51,337 nt of DNA. It comes from Prochlorococcus sp. AG-347-L20. GTDB lineage: Bacteria > Cyanobacteriota > Cyanobacteriia > PCC-6307 > Cyanobiaceae. The stretch covers positions 1-51,337 of the forward strand of contig QCCP01000013.1 in the NCBI GenBank assembly GCA_003281225.1. The letters run 5' to 3'. Every line of letters starts with the position of its first letter. Position 1 is the first letter of the stretch. A program made the position numbers and the translations under genes. The notes beneath the pieces were generated by a model that ran no database searches, was not told the origin of the DNA, and saw nothing but the letters and a program-made list of their open reading frames with translations. Of this stretch, positions 20,043 through 29,631 are shown one piece after another.

Positions 20043-20251
20043 CACCCTGGCCTCCTAAATAATGGATTTTTTAAAAAACTAGCACTGAAATCGAAATAAA
20101 AACTACTTTTACGTTGAAATTTTAAAGACAAAAAATTTTTTTTTAAAGCTTATTTCTTTAAATCCTTTGACATGATTGGATTTTATAAAAATTAAAAAAA
20201 ATTTAAAATATTAACTATTTTCTTTAAATGTTGTAAAAGTCAATATTAATT
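20043..20251. other. 209-base AT-rich intergenic region between ppk and the sigma-factor gene
   Basis: No gene is seen here. On the - strand it is the leader/promoter region of the sigma factor and holds the AGGAGG ribosome site next to its start. A TTGACT-like -35 candidate lies at about 20237-20242 on that strand but lacks a well-placed TATAAT. Several A/T homopolymer runs (one of nine T at about 20135) are present. I see no clear terminator hairpin for ppk. Confidence 0.4.
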
Positions 20252-22330
20252 TTATTTTTCTATGAGGTCAATTTGCGAACGATTATCAGATAAATCTAAT
20301 TTATATTTCGAATAAGAACCATCTTCCTTCATTATCCAAGAAAAGTAATCATCTTTCATGTAGGTTTGCAAAAGTGAGTATATTTTAGATTTCAATTCAT
20401 AATCCTCTATCGGAGTAACAGCTTCTATTCTTCTATCAAGATTTCTTCTCATCCAATCTGCACTACCAATAAAAACTTCATTATCACCGTTATTACAAAA
20501 CCAAAAAATTCTTGAGTGTTCAAGAAAATGGCCAATAATGCTTATGACTTTAATATTTTCACTTAAATTTTTTCTTTGGGGATATAAGCAACAAATACCT
20601 CTTACGATAAGGCTAATTTTTACACCTGAGTCTGAAGCTAAATAAAGAAGTTTAATTATTTCTGGGTCTACTAAAGAATTCATTTTTGCAATTATTTCGG
20701 CTTTTTTTCCTTCCTCTGCATTTTTAATTTCCCTCTTTATGAGAAAAATAAATTTCTCTCTCATCGATGCGGGAGAAACTAATAACTTTTGATAACTTTT
20801 TTGTTTAGAAAAACCTGATAAGTAGTTAAATAATTCAAGTAAATCTGATGCAATATCTGGATCAGTTGAAAGTAATCCTAAATCTGTATAAAACTTTGAA
20901 GTATTAGAGTTATAATTTCCTGTTCCAATATGGAAATAATTCCTTAATCGTCCTTTTTCTTTTCTTACTATCAGAGTTATTTTTGTATGTGTTTTAAATC
21001 CTATGATTCCATATACAACATGAATTCCAGCTTGTTCAAGTTGTTTTGCCCATTGAATATTATTGTCTTCATCAAATCTTGCTTTTAGTTCAACAAGAGT
21101 CATTACTTCTTTCCCATTCTCTGCAGCTCTCATTAAAGCTGCAATTATAGGTGAATCCTTGGAAACTCGATATAAAGTAATTTTTATAGCCATTACAAGT
21201 GGATCATCAGCTGCTTTGTTTATAAATTCTTCAACTGAAGTTCTAAATAAGTCGTATGGATGATGAAGCAAAATATTTTTTTTTCTAACTATATGAAAAA
21301 TAGAATTGAGGTTTTTGTTTGAAGGTAAATTTAAATTTTTTAATTTCGGGTGAGTTTTCCCAATTAGTAGATTTTCTTTTAAATCATCTCTATTAATTTT
21401 CGTAAGCTGATTTAAATCGTCAAGGCCTAAAAAACTTTTGCAAAAGTAAATATACTCTTTTTGTATTGAGATACTTGCAATGAGTAATTTCAGAATATTT
21501 TCTGGCATATCCGATTCAACTTCTAATCTAACTACGTCTCCACCTAATCTTCTCTTTTGCAAACTTTGTTCAACTGCTAAAAGAAGATCATCAGCTTCAA
21601 GTTCTTTTAATTCTAAATCTGCATCCCTTGTCACTCTAAAAAAAGAGTAATTTATACATTCCATTCCGTTAAATAAAGCATTTATATTATTCCCCACTAA
21701 ATCTTCAACACTTATGAAAAAATATGTATTTTCATCACTATGTTGAATAATATCATTGGGAATTTGTATAAATCTATTTATATTTTTTGTTGGTATTTTT
21801 ACTCTTACGAACTGATTTTTAGAATCTTCTCCATCCCTTATTAGAGCCGCCAAATTTAGACTTAAATTACTTATAAAAGGAAATGGATGTGCAGGATCAA
21901 CAACTAATGGAGTTAATAAAGGGAAAATAGATGAAGTAAAGTAGTTATTGCACCAATTTCTTTGATTTTCACTTAGATCCTTATATTTTTTTAAAATTAT
22001 ACCTTTTTCTTTTAGTTCATTATTTAGTTCATTATTTAAATAGTTTTCTTGTAGGTTAGTTAATTTTTTTACTTCTTTATTTATTTTTGTTAATTGCTCT
22101 TTAGGGGTAAGTCCATCAACACTTTTTTTTGTAATACCTGCTTCAACTTGAGCTTTTAATGAAGCTACTCTTACCATAAAAAATTCATCTAGATTATTAC
22201 TAAAAATTGAACAAAATTTTACTTTATCTAGGATTTTGTACTCCTTTTCCATACCAGTTAGGAGTACTCTTTTATTGAATTCAATCCAACTTAATTCTCT
22301 ATTAATAAAAACATCAGCCTGGCTTTTCAT
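20252..22330 (-). CDS. ppk: Polyphosphate kinase 1
   Basis: PPK1 reversibly transfers the gamma phosphate of ATP to a polyphosphate chain; polyP is a phosphorus store in oligotrophic cyanobacteria. The 692 residues cover the N, head and two C-terminal domains. The autophosphorylated histidine lies in FKTHTK (His448, matching E. coli His435) and the second active-site histidine in LEHSRIFWF (His605, matching His592). Nearby ELKARFDEDNNI and HIGTGNYN are also family motifs. The ATG overlaps the stop of the upstream MFS gene (TAATG), indicating translational coupling. Confidence 0.97.
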   Translation of the reverse strand: MKSQADVFINRELSWIEFNKRVLLTGMEKEYKILDKVKFCSIFSNNLDEFFMVRVASLKAQVEAGITKKSVDGLTPKEQLTKINKEVKKLTNLQENYLNNELNNELKEKGIILKKYKDLSENQRNWCNNYFTSSIFPLLTPLVVDPAHPFPFISNLSLNLAALIRDGEDSKNQFVRVKIPTKNINRFIQIPNDIIQHSDENTYFFISVEDLVGNNINALFNGMECINYSFFRVTRDADLELKELEADDLLLAVEQSLQKRRLGGDVVRLEVESDMPENILKLLIASISIQKEYIYFCKSFLGLDDLNQLTKINRDDLKENLLIGKTHPKLKNLNLPSNKNLNSIFHIVRKKNILLHHPYDLFRTSVEEFINKAADDPLVMAIKITLYRVSKDSPIIAALMRAAENGKEVMTLVELKARFDEDNNIQWAKQLEQAGIHVVYGIIGFKTHTKITLIVRKEKGRLRNYFHIGTGNYNSNTSKFYTDLGLLSTDPDIASDLLELFNYLSGFSKQKSYQKLLVSPASMREKFIFLIKREIKNAEEGKKAEIIAKMNSLVDPEIIKLLYLASDSGVKISLIVRGICCLYPQRKNLSENIKVISIIGHFLEHSRIFWFCNNGDNEVFIGSADWMRRNLDRRIEAVTPIEDYELKSKIYSLLQTYMKDDYFSWIMKEDGSYSKYKLDLSDNRSQIDLIEK

Positions 22331-23613
22331 TAAAATACTTTTGATTTTTGATTGTTAAAAGAATTATTACTTTTACCCTCTGCAATAAGGTATATCATGA
22401 AAAGTAAGATAACGGAACCTGCTATAAAAGGTGATTTAGGACCAAAACTATCATAAACCCTTCCTGCCATTGCAATTCCTAAAACCCCTCCAAGACTTTG
22501 TAGACCTTGAAGATTACTTAAAATTGATCCTTGTTTATCAACGTCTAATTTCTTTGATATTAGTGCTCTTAAGGTGGGCGTAATTAACCCTGCCCCAACG
22601 GCTAAAAATGAAACAGCTGAATAAATATTAATTGCTGCATTTTCTTTTGGAGCAGTTATTAAAAGAGCACATGCCACAAGAATGAAGCCTGATCCGATAA
22701 GTGTTAATCGCATTTCGCCAATTTGTTTTACCAGAGGCCCAATTAATCCTCCCTGAACGATAATCGCAATGATTCCTACTACAACAAGAGTTCCGCTTGA
22801 TGCTTTGGTCGTCCAGTTTAAAGATTCTTGGAGGAAAAATATAAGGATATTAGTCAATCCAGTAAAAGCAATAAAGTAAATAAAAAAAGCTAATGATAAT
22901 TTTTTAATCTTTTCTTCTTTGAAAACTGTAAATAGAGCTTTTAAAGGGTTTTTTAAAGCAGTTTTTGATTTATTTATTTCTCTATTAGGCTTGGTTTCTG
23001 GTAAGTAAAAAAATACAAGGAGAAAATTTATTATTGGAATGATTGAGGCTATCAAAACTGGCATGATAAAATTATTATTTGTATTTCTTGCAAAAATTAC
23101 AACAAAAATATTACCTAAGAAAAAACTTAAACCAAAAGCTACACCAATAAGACCAAATGTTTTTGCTCTTTTTTCAGGGCTTGAAATATCTGCAAGAATT
23201 GTTGTTGCAGTAGCTGCAGTCCCTCCACTTAAACCGTCAATAAGTCTTGCTAAAAATAATAAAAATAACGGGATAGTGGCTACTGAATTTGACCAATTAA
23301 AAAGAACTGTAAAAGATAATATTGATATTCCTATTACCGAACCAGTAATACAAAAAAGAGTGACAGGTCTTCTTCCATATCTATCACTCATAATTCCTAT
23401 AAAAGGAGAAGCTGTAAATTGAGCTAATTGGTAAGTGCATGATAATAAGCCATATGTACTTGCTTTAGAGTCAAAAAGTAAAACAAAAGAGGGTAATATG
23501 GGTAACAGTATACTTTCACTTAAACGATCATTTAGAAGAGTGATAAACGCACTAAGAAGAGTAAATTTTTTATTTGGTTTTAATAAACTTTCTTTCACAA
23601 TATTTACCTTCAT
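22330..23613 (-). CDS. Major facilitator superfamily transporter, TetA-like
   Basis: A 427-residue protein with twelve predicted membrane helices. The MFS signature between helices 2 and 3 is GIMSDRYGRRPVTL (about residues 76-89), and LARLIDGLSGGT matches the drug-proton antiporter (TetA/multidrug, DHA1) subgroup. Substrate is unknown. The stop codon shares bases with the ppk start, so it heads a two-gene unit with ppk. The start is only 30 bases from the divergent cobA ATG, so the promoter must overlap coding sequence. Functional linkage to polyphosphate is only suggested by position. Confidence 0.88.
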   Translation of the reverse strand: MKVNIVKESLLKPNKKFTLLSAFITLLNDRLSESILLPILPSFVLLFDSKASTYGLLSCTYQLAQFTASPFIGIMSDRYGRRPVTLFCITGSVIGISILSFTVLFNWSNSVATIPLFLLFLARLIDGLSGGTAATATTILADISSPEKRAKTFGLIGVAFGLSFFLGNIFVVIFARNTNNNFIMPVLIASIIPIINFLLVFFYLPETKPNREINKSKTALKNPLKALFTVFKEEKIKKLSLAFFIYFIAFTGLTNILIFFLQESLNWTTKASSGTLVVVGIIAIIVQGGLIGPLVKQIGEMRLTLIGSGFILVACALLITAPKENAAINIYSAVSFLAVGAGLITPTLRALISKKLDVDKQGSILSNLQGLQSLGGVLGIAMAGRVYDSFGPKSPFIAGSVILLFMIYLIAEGKSNNSFNNQKSKVF

Positions 23614-23643
23614 TGCGATTAACTTTTACTACCATACTTGTTA

Positions 23644-24459
23644 ATGGAGATTATTGTGCCCGGCATTGTTTATTTAGTTGGAGCAGGTCCTGGTGACCCT
23701 GAGCTTTTGACTCTTAAAGCTTTACGCCTAATAAAAAGTTGTGATGCATTAGTTCATGATGCTTTAATCCCGGATGAAATAACAAAAGAGGCAGGAAAAA
23801 ATACAGAAATTTTTCATGTAGGCAAAAGAGCTGGGAAGTGTTCTGTACCTCAGGCTGAGACTAATGATCTTATTTTGAAATTAGCAAAAGAAGGCAAAAA
23901 TGTTGTAAGGCTTAAAGGGGGAGATCCATTCGTTTTTTCTAGAGGTGGTGAAGAGGTATCGATTTTAGAAAAAAATGGAATTTCAGTTGAAATTGTTCCT
24001 GGTATTACTTCTGGGATAGCTGCCCCCACATATTTTGGTATTCCACTAACCCATAGAGATGCTGCGAGTTCCGTAACTTTTGTCACTGGACATGAGCGTG
24101 TAGATAAGGAAAAAAAGACAGTGAATTGGAGAGATTTAGCTAAATCATCAGATAGCTTAGTAATTTTTATGGGTATAAAAAATATTCAATTTATAGTGGA
24201 AGAATTAATTCTAGGTGGTTTAGATAAGAGTACTAAATGCGCTGTTATTCAAGAAGCTACTTTAAAAAATCAAAAATGTTTGATAGAGAAATTAGATAAT
24301 CTTCCAGATAAAATCAAAGATAAAGGATTTTTAGCTCCATCAATTATTATTATTGGAAAAATTGTTGAATTTAAGGTTAATAACAATATAACTAAAGTAT
24401 CTGATGTCTATTTACCAGATATTAATAAAGTTCAACTATATAATAAATCCCAAAAGTAA
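23644..24459 (+). CDS. cobA: Uroporphyrinogen-III C-methyltransferase
   Basis: The enzyme methylates uroporphyrinogen III at C2 and C7 using SAM, giving precorrin-2 for sirohaem and cobalamin. Family motifs: VYLVGAGPGDPELLTLKA at the N-terminus, DALVHDALIPDEI, RLKGGDPFVFSRGGEE, and PGITSGIAAPTYFGIPLTHRD. The 271-residue length is that of a single-domain SUMT without CysG-type dehydrogenase/ferrochelatase domains. ATG 23644 is chosen; the frame runs to a TTG 6 bases earlier, and a GTG at 23656 is also possible. The 3' end overlaps the convergent aminotransferase gene by 28 bases. No cobalamin riboswitch fits in the 30-base upstream gap. Confidence 0.96.
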   Translation: MEIIVPGIVYLVGAGPGDPELLTLKALRLIKSCDALVHDALIPDEITKEAGKNTEIFHVGKRAGKCSVPQAETNDLILKLAKEGKNVVRLKGGDPFVFSRGGEEVSILEKNGISVEIVPGITSGIAAPTYFGIPLTHRDAASSVTFVTGHERVDKEKKTVNWRDLAKSSDSLVIFMGIKNIQFIVEELILGGLDKSTKCAVIQEATLKNQKCLIEKLDNLPDKIKDKGFLAPSIIIIGKIVEFKVNNNITKVSDVYLPDINKVQLYNKSQK

Positions 24460-25259
24460 ATTGGATCGAATTTAGGTTTAAGCTTTAAATCATTAACTTG
24501 ATTAATTTGTCTGCAAGATAAGCTATTAATTGCAATTATTATGTCATCATTTTGAAATTTTGGAGGAATTTTTTCTTCTTTTACAATTTTCAATTTTAAA
24601 GCTTCAGAAACCATAATCCCCTCTAAACAGCCGCTTTCTTTTCTAGGAGTTATCCATTGATTATTTCTTTTAATTAGAAGATTAAATGTACTTCCACAAC
24701 AAAGTTCACCTGAAGTATTCAAAAGGATAGAATCATTAAATGATTTTTTATTAGCTTCTGTCAAAACTTGTATTGCCTGATTATATGAAAATGTTTTGCA
24801 TTTACTTATAAGACTGAATTCATTTATTTTTTCCGTTTGACTAATGCAAACGTTTATCGGATTAAAATTTGGTTTGATTCTGTAGAACTCAAGCCATAAA
24901 TTATCTAAATCTTTTGTCTCTGAAGTGCTATCAATTGTTAGTGTTCGACCTTCATTAGTTCCTCGACTATAGTTTATTCTTACTGAAGCAAATTCATCAT
25001 TTTTAAGGGATAACTTTTTTATTCCATCGTAAATAAGTTGTCTCAAAGTTAATTTATTTATTTTGAGATTAATATTTAAAATCTTGCTACTTTTTTCTAA
25101 TCTTTTCAGATGTTCATCAAAAAGAATAGGTTTGTTTTCTTTTATCAAAATGGTTTCAAATATACCATCAGCAAATTTTAATCCTCTATTATTACCAGCA
25201 ATAAATATTCTATCAATATCCAACCATTGATCCTTGTGCCAGCCTAATGTTTCAATCAT
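24432..25259 (-). CDS. pabC: Class IV aminotransferase, probable aminodeoxychorismate lyase
   Basis: A PLP-dependent fold-type IV protein of 275 residues. N-terminal RGLKFADGIFETI is the family signature, KCKTFSYNQAIQ carries the likely Schiff-base lysine, and GELCCGSTFNL is the phosphate-binding segment. The role as 4-amino-4-deoxychorismate lyase (PABA formation for folate) is inferred from its 4-base ATGA overlap with pabB upstream. A branched-chain or D-amino acid aminotransferase is the alternative. It is the last gene of the ten-gene - strand run and overlaps cobA by 28 bases. Confidence 0.82.
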   Translation of the reverse strand: MIETLGWHKDQWLDIDRIFIAGNNRGLKFADGIFETILIKENKPILFDEHLKRLEKSSKILNINLKINKLTLRQLIYDGIKKLSLKNDEFASVRINYSRGTNEGRTLTIDSTSETKDLDNLWLEFYRIKPNFNPINVCISQTEKINEFSLISKCKTFSYNQAIQVLTEANKKSFNDSILLNTSGELCCGSTFNLLIKRNNQWITPRKESGCLEGIMVSEALKLKIVKEEKIPPKFQNDDIIIAINSLSCRQINQVNDLKLKPKFDPIYFWDLLYS

Positions 25260-26569
25260 TTTAGTGAATCAATTAACGGTAAAAGTTTCCACTTTAGTTC
25301 ATCAGTTTCCTCTTCAGGGTTTGAGTCAATAACTATTCCGCAACCAGCATATATATTGATTTTTTTGTCTTTAATTAAAAATGATCTTATTAGTATGTTG
25401 CTGTCAAACTCTCCATTCCAGTCAAGCTTCAAAAATGAGCCACAGTATGGTCCGCGTTCACATTCTTCTAATTCAAAAAGTCTCTGGCATGATCTTAATT
25501 TAGGTGCTCCAGTTATAGAGCCCCCAGGCCAACAAGCTTTTAGTAAATCAATCCAGTTCTTGTCTTTTTTTAATTTTCCTCTGATTACTGAAGTTAGATG
25601 ATGAACTTTTAAGAAACTTTCAAGTTTTAATATTTCTGGCACCATAATACTTCCTGTTTCGCAAACTTTACTTAAATCATTTCTTATTAGGTCAACAATC
25701 ATAATATTTTCGGCTCTATCTTTTTCGTTCGTTATTAAATCGATAGCATTAAGTGCGTCTTGATTTAAATCTTTATCTCTGGATCTAGTTCCTTTGATAG
25801 GTCTTGATTCTACAAAATTTTTATTATCTATTTTTATAAATCTTTCTGGAGAGGTAGATAAAACCGCTTCTTTATAATTATTATTTACTATTATTCCTCC
25901 AAAAGGAGCTCTTAATTTTCTTCTTATTTTCAAATAAATATCAAGAGGATTATAGTTTTGGGAAGATTCAATTTCGCATTTAGTTGTTAGGTTTGCTTGA
26001 AATATATCCCCTAGGGAAATTAATTTTTTCAATTTTAAAATATTTTTCTGAAATTTTTCAGCCATTTCGTCTAAATTTATTTTTGAAAAATTAAAATTCA
26101 AATTTGTTTTAATAATATTTTCTTCTTCAATATTTTTTATATTGTTGATTATGTTTTTATAATTCATCAGTTCAGATGAGTTTGTGCCTTCGATAATTAT
26201 TTCTTTTTTTATTAGATTGCATTTAATGATTGGATCATATGATGCAATCCATAAAGTTGCCATATTAGATTTTCTCCATGGGTTTTTTGGTTCTATGTAA
26301 ACTCCAGCTTCATAACTTAACCATCCGATCCAAAATCCTTTTTCAATATTTTTTAATTTGTTAAATGGATTATTAGTTTTTTCTAAGTTATTGATATCTC
26401 TTGATTGGATTATTTTTTTAGGTTTAATTCCTATTATTGACCATTCCCCATTTTCTTTGCCATCACTGTCTAGCCAAGCTAATCCTTTATCTCCGAATTT
26501 TTTTGTTAGATCATGAGTAATCAGTGCTGGATCTATCCATTTTTCTAAAATTATTTTTTTTATTTTCAT
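25256..26569 (-). CDS. pabB: Aminodeoxychorismate synthase component I
   Basis: PabB aminates chorismate to 4-amino-4-deoxychorismate with ammonia from PabA. The C-terminal chorismate-binding domain has GDIFQANLT, the motif PIKGTRSR, where Lys in PIKGT marks PabB rather than TrpE (PIAGT), VDLIRNDLSKV and GGSITGAPKLRS. The N-terminal part is the degenerate tryptophan-binding-like region, shorter and lysine-rich here. The 437-residue length suits stand-alone PabB without a fused glutaminase. No pabA is in the window. ATGA overlaps join it to queC upstream and to pabC downstream. Confidence 0.92.
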   Translation of the reverse strand: MKIKKIILEKWIDPALITHDLTKKFGDKGLAWLDSDGKENGEWSIIGIKPKKIIQSRDINNLEKTNNPFNKLKNIEKGFWIGWLSYEAGVYIEPKNPWRKSNMATLWIASYDPIIKCNLIKKEIIIEGTNSSELMNYKNIINNIKNIEEENIIKTNLNFNFSKINLDEMAEKFQKNILKLKKLISLGDIFQANLTTKCEIESSQNYNPLDIYLKIRRKLRAPFGGIIVNNNYKEAVLSTSPERFIKIDNKNFVESRPIKGTRSRDKDLNQDALNAIDLITNEKDRAENIMIVDLIRNDLSKVCETGSIMVPEILKLESFLKVHHLTSVIRGKLKKDKNWIDLLKACWPGGSITGAPKLRSCQRLFELEECERGPYCGSFLKLDWNGEFDSNILIRSFLIKDKKINIYAGCGIVIDSNPEEETDELKWKLLPLIDSLK

Positions 26570-27240
26570 TTTTTATTATTGTTATTAAGCCATTTTTCAT
26601 AAGCGGCATTTCTAATTCTGCAGCTATCACACTTACCGCATGGTTTTGAATTACCCGAATAACAACTCCATGTTTTATCTAAAGGGACATGATTAGCAAA
26701 AGCTAATTTAATAATTTCCTCTTTATTTAAATCTAATAGTGGCGTCCAAAGTTTTATTGGATTATTTTCTCTTCCTCTTTTATTGGCTAAATCTGCTAAT
26801 TCTTGAAATTTTTTAATGTAGTCAGGTCTGCAATCTGGATAACCAGAATAATCTAGTGCATTAACTCCTAATCCTATAAAATCAGCATCTATTGCTTCGG
26901 CATAACTTAGTGCAACGGAAATAAATATAGTATTTCTCCCAGGAACATAAGTATTAGGAATTTTATTAGTTTGTACTCCTTCTTTCGGAATATTTTTTTT
27001 AGGATCAGTTAATGATGAGCCTCCCCATAAAGATAAGTCAAGCTTAATGATTTTAAATTCTTCTATATCAAAGTGTTTTGCAATTATTGATGCAGAATTT
27101 AATTCTTTTTTATGACGTTGACCGTAGTCAAATGAAAGGCCAAAAATTTTAGCTTCGGATTTTTTTGCGATACCAGTAACTGTAGAAGAATCTAAACCTC
27201 CAGATAATAAAACTACAATCGATTTATTTTTAAGAGTCAT
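26566..27240 (-). CDS. queC: 7-cyano-7-deazaguanine synthase
   Basis: QueC converts 7-carboxy-7-deazaguanine to preQ0 with ATP and ammonia, on the way to queuosine in tRNA. The 224-residue protein has the PP-loop VLLSGGLDSSTV (residues 10-21), PGRNTIF, and the C-terminal zinc site CYSGNSKPCGKCDSCRIR with four cysteines. It follows queE by 9 bases and overlaps pabB by 4 bases, so it links the deazaguanine and PABA genes in one transcript. Confidence 0.97.
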   Translation of the reverse strand: MTLKNKSIVVLLSGGLDSSTVTGIAKKSEAKIFGLSFDYGQRHKKELNSASIIAKHFDIEEFKIIKLDLSLWGGSSLTDPKKNIPKEGVQTNKIPNTYVPGRNTIFISVALSYAEAIDADFIGLGVNALDYSGYPDCRPDYIKKFQELADLANKRGRENNPIKLWTPLLDLNKEEIIKLAFANHVPLDKTWSCYSGNSKPCGKCDSCRIRNAAYEKWLNNNNKK

Positions 27241-27249
27241 AATATAATT

Positions 27250-27927
27250 TCAATTAATTTTTAAGTATTTGTGAGTTTGAAGGCTCAATTTCCAATCTGG
27301 ATTATTTTTTACGAAATCAATAGCAAGAGAAAAACCATTAGCATTGTTCCATGCTGGCTGTAAATAAAAAATTTTATCTTCTTTTTTTAAACCATCTTCG
27401 CTTTTAGAGAGTTGATATTGTTTTAAAGTTTCTTTTTTTATTTGAATAGCAAATTCAATATCTTCAATTTCATTTATGATTATTTTAATTTCATTACAGT
27501 TTTTTAAAAAATAATTTTTCGGAGGCGAGTGTCTTTTAGGAGATAAAGTAATCCAGTCATAACTTCCTGATATCGAATTAACTCCACTTGTCTCAATATG
27601 AATCTTCATTGGATTTTGTTCTTCTCCCATCGTCATTTTTTTTATGGCTTTGCAAAAATTATCCAAGTTATGTTGTAAAGGTTCTCCACCTGTAATAACG
27701 CAAAAAGATGCTCCTTTTTCTCTGGCAATTTTTATGCTATCTATTATTTTTTCAATTGATATAGAAGGATGTTTTTTCTCGTCCCACGAATTCTTGGTAT
27801 CGCACCACGAACATCCAACTTTACATCCCGCTAATCTTATAAAAAAAGCACTTTTTCCAGCGTGAAAACCTTCACCTTGTAATGAATGAAATTGTTCGAC
27901 TAACGGTAAAAAATTTGTCATTTTCAT
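27250..27927 (-). CDS. queE: 7-carboxy-7-deazaguanine synthase (radical SAM)
   Basis: QueE rearranges 6-carboxy-tetrahydropterin to 7-carboxy-7-deazaguanine. The radical SAM cluster motif is C-x3-C-x2-C (Cys35, Cys39, Cys42 in GCKVGCSWCDTK), followed by ITGGEPLQH. LQGEGFHAGKSAFFIRL is the family N-terminus. Length is 225 residues; ATG at 27927 is used, with a second ATG 6 bases in. It lies 18 bases after pyrG and 9 before queC. No preQ1 riboswitch can fit in the 18-base gap. Confidence 0.96.
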   Translation of the reverse strand: MKMTNFLPLVEQFHSLQGEGFHAGKSAFFIRLAGCKVGCSWCDTKNSWDEKKHPSISIEKIIDSIKIAREKGASFCVITGGEPLQHNLDNFCKAIKKMTMGEEQNPMKIHIETSGVNSISGSYDWITLSPKRHSPPKNYFLKNCNEIKIIINEIEDIEFAIQIKKETLKQYQLSKSEDGLKKEDKIFYLQPAWNNANGFSLAIDFVKNNPDWKLSLQTHKYLKIN

Positions 27928-27945
27928 TCAAAAAAATAAAGAATA

Positions 27946-29556
27946 TTAATTTGATTGAGTTAACTTATCTTGAGAGGCTTTTATTAATCCTTTAAATAAA
28001 GGATGAGGTTTGCCAGGTCGTGATAAAAACTCAGGATGATATTGACAGGCTAAGAAGTATGGATGATTTTCTAACTCAATTAATTCAACTAATCTGCCAT
28101 CTGGTGATGTACCACTAATTTTGTATCCAGATTCTAAAAAACTTTGTTTGTAGTAATTATTAAATTCGTATCTATGTCGATGTCTCTCATAAATAACATC
28201 CTCATCATATAAGTTTTTTCCAGTTGTATTTTTTGTCAATCTACATGGATAAACTCCAAGTCTCATTGTCCCACCTAAATCAACTACATCTTCCTGTTCT
28301 GGTAATAAATGTATCACCGGATTTGGAGTGTTTGGGTCTAGTTCTGAACTAGATGCATCTGGAAGATGAGCTACATTCCTGGCCCATTCTATAACTGCAC
28401 ATTGCATACCAAGGCACAAACCTAAAAAGGGAATTTTATTTTCTCTTGCAAATTTTATAGCTGAAATTTTTCCATTGACTCCTCTATTGCCAAATCCCCC
28501 GGGTACGACAATGGCATCAACTTCATTTAAGTAAGTTTCTGCTGAATTTTTTTCTATCATTTCAGCACTGACCCAATGTAAATCTAATAAAGCCTTTTGT
28601 TCAATGCATGCATGTCTTAAAGCTTCAACAACGGATAAATATGCATCTCCAAGTTCAATATATTTTCCTACAAGAGCAACTTTTATCGGATCTCCAGGAT
28701 TTCTTAGGTTGTGTATTAGTTGCTCCCAATTTTTCAAATCACATTTTTTATCTTCAAGGTCTAAATACTTCAGGGTTTCTTTGCATAAACCTTCTTCTTT
28801 TAAAGAAAGAGGTACAGAATAAATACTGTCTGCGTCTAAAGCTTCAATTACAGAGTTGATACTGACACCGCAAAAACCACTAAGCTTTTTTTTAAGAGCT
28901 TCATTGATAGATTTATCACTTCGGCATACAAGTAAATCTGGCTGAATTCCAATTGATCTTAATTCTTTCACTGAATGCTGCGTTGGCTTAGTTTTGATTT
29001 CGCCAGAGGTTTTGATGAAAGGAAGTAATGTTACGTGTATGTATGCAACATCATTTCTATTGACATCATTTTTGAATTCTCTTATTGCCTCTAAAAAAGG
29101 TAGAGATTCAATATCACCAACTGTTCCACCAATTTCAGTAATAATAATATCTGCATTGCTGTTGGCGGCTACTCGATGGATTCTTTCTCTTATTTCTCCA
29201 GTTATGTGAGGTATTACTTGAACAGTTCCACCGTTATAATTACCTCTTCTTTCTTTGTTAATAACTGCTTGATAAATAGATCCTGTAGTTACACTGTTTA
29301 ATCTAGTCATTGCAGTATCAGTAAATCTTTCATAGTGACCTAAATCTAGATCTGTTTCAGCCCCATCTTCGGTTACAAATACTTCTCCATGTTGGAAGGG
29401 GCTCATTGTGCCTGGATCAACATTTAGATATGGATCTAGTTTTAATATTGAAACACTATATCCTCTAGACTTTAATAATCTTCCTAAGCTTGCAGCGACA
29501 ATTCCTTTACCAATGCTAGAAACAACTCCTCCAGTGACAAAAACAAATTTTGACAT
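27946..29556 (-). CDS. pyrG: CTP synthase
   Basis: PyrG aminates UTP to CTP using glutamine. The 536 residues comprise the synthetase domain ([17 protein letters not shown] at the start, [18 protein letters not shown]) and a class I glutaminase domain with FGNRGVNGK and the nucleophile in FLGLCLGMQ; the His-Glu pair is in YHPEF near the end. Length and motifs are complete. It is in the long - strand run between aspS (75-base gap) and queE. Confidence 0.98.
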   Translation of the reverse strand: MSKFVFVTGGVVSSIGKGIVAASLGRLLKSRGYSVSILKLDPYLNVDPGTMSPFQHGEVFVTEDGAETDLDLGHYERFTDTAMTRLNSVTTGSIYQAVINKERRGNYNGGTVQVIPHITGEIRERIHRVAANSNADIIITEIGGTVGDIESLPFLEAIREFKNDVNRNDVAYIHVTLLPFIKTSGEIKTKPTQHSVKELRSIGIQPDLLVCRSDKSINEALKKKLSGFCGVSINSVIEALDADSIYSVPLSLKEEGLCKETLKYLDLEDKKCDLKNWEQLIHNLRNPGDPIKVALVGKYIELGDAYLSVVEALRHACIEQKALLDLHWVSAEMIEKNSAETYLNEVDAIVVPGGFGNRGVNGKISAIKFARENKIPFLGLCLGMQCAVIEWARNVAHLPDASSSELDPNTPNPVIHLLPEQEDVVDLGGTMRLGVYPCRLTKNTTGKNLYDEDVIYERHRHRYEFNNYYKQSFLESGYKISGTSPDGRLVELIELENHPYFLACQYHPEFLSRPGKPHPLFKGLIKASQDKLTQSN

Positions 29557-29631
29557 TAAATATTTTTAATTAAGCACAGCCTCCTTATATCTTATTTAAA
29601 CAAAAAACTTTTAGAACATCCATATATATTC

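Noticed and set aside
23039-23422. 127-residue frame antisense to the MFS gene
   Set aside because: Complement of membrane-helix codons; no start signal or family match.
27928-27945. preQ1 riboswitch before queE
   Set aside because: Only 18 bases separate pyrG and queE.
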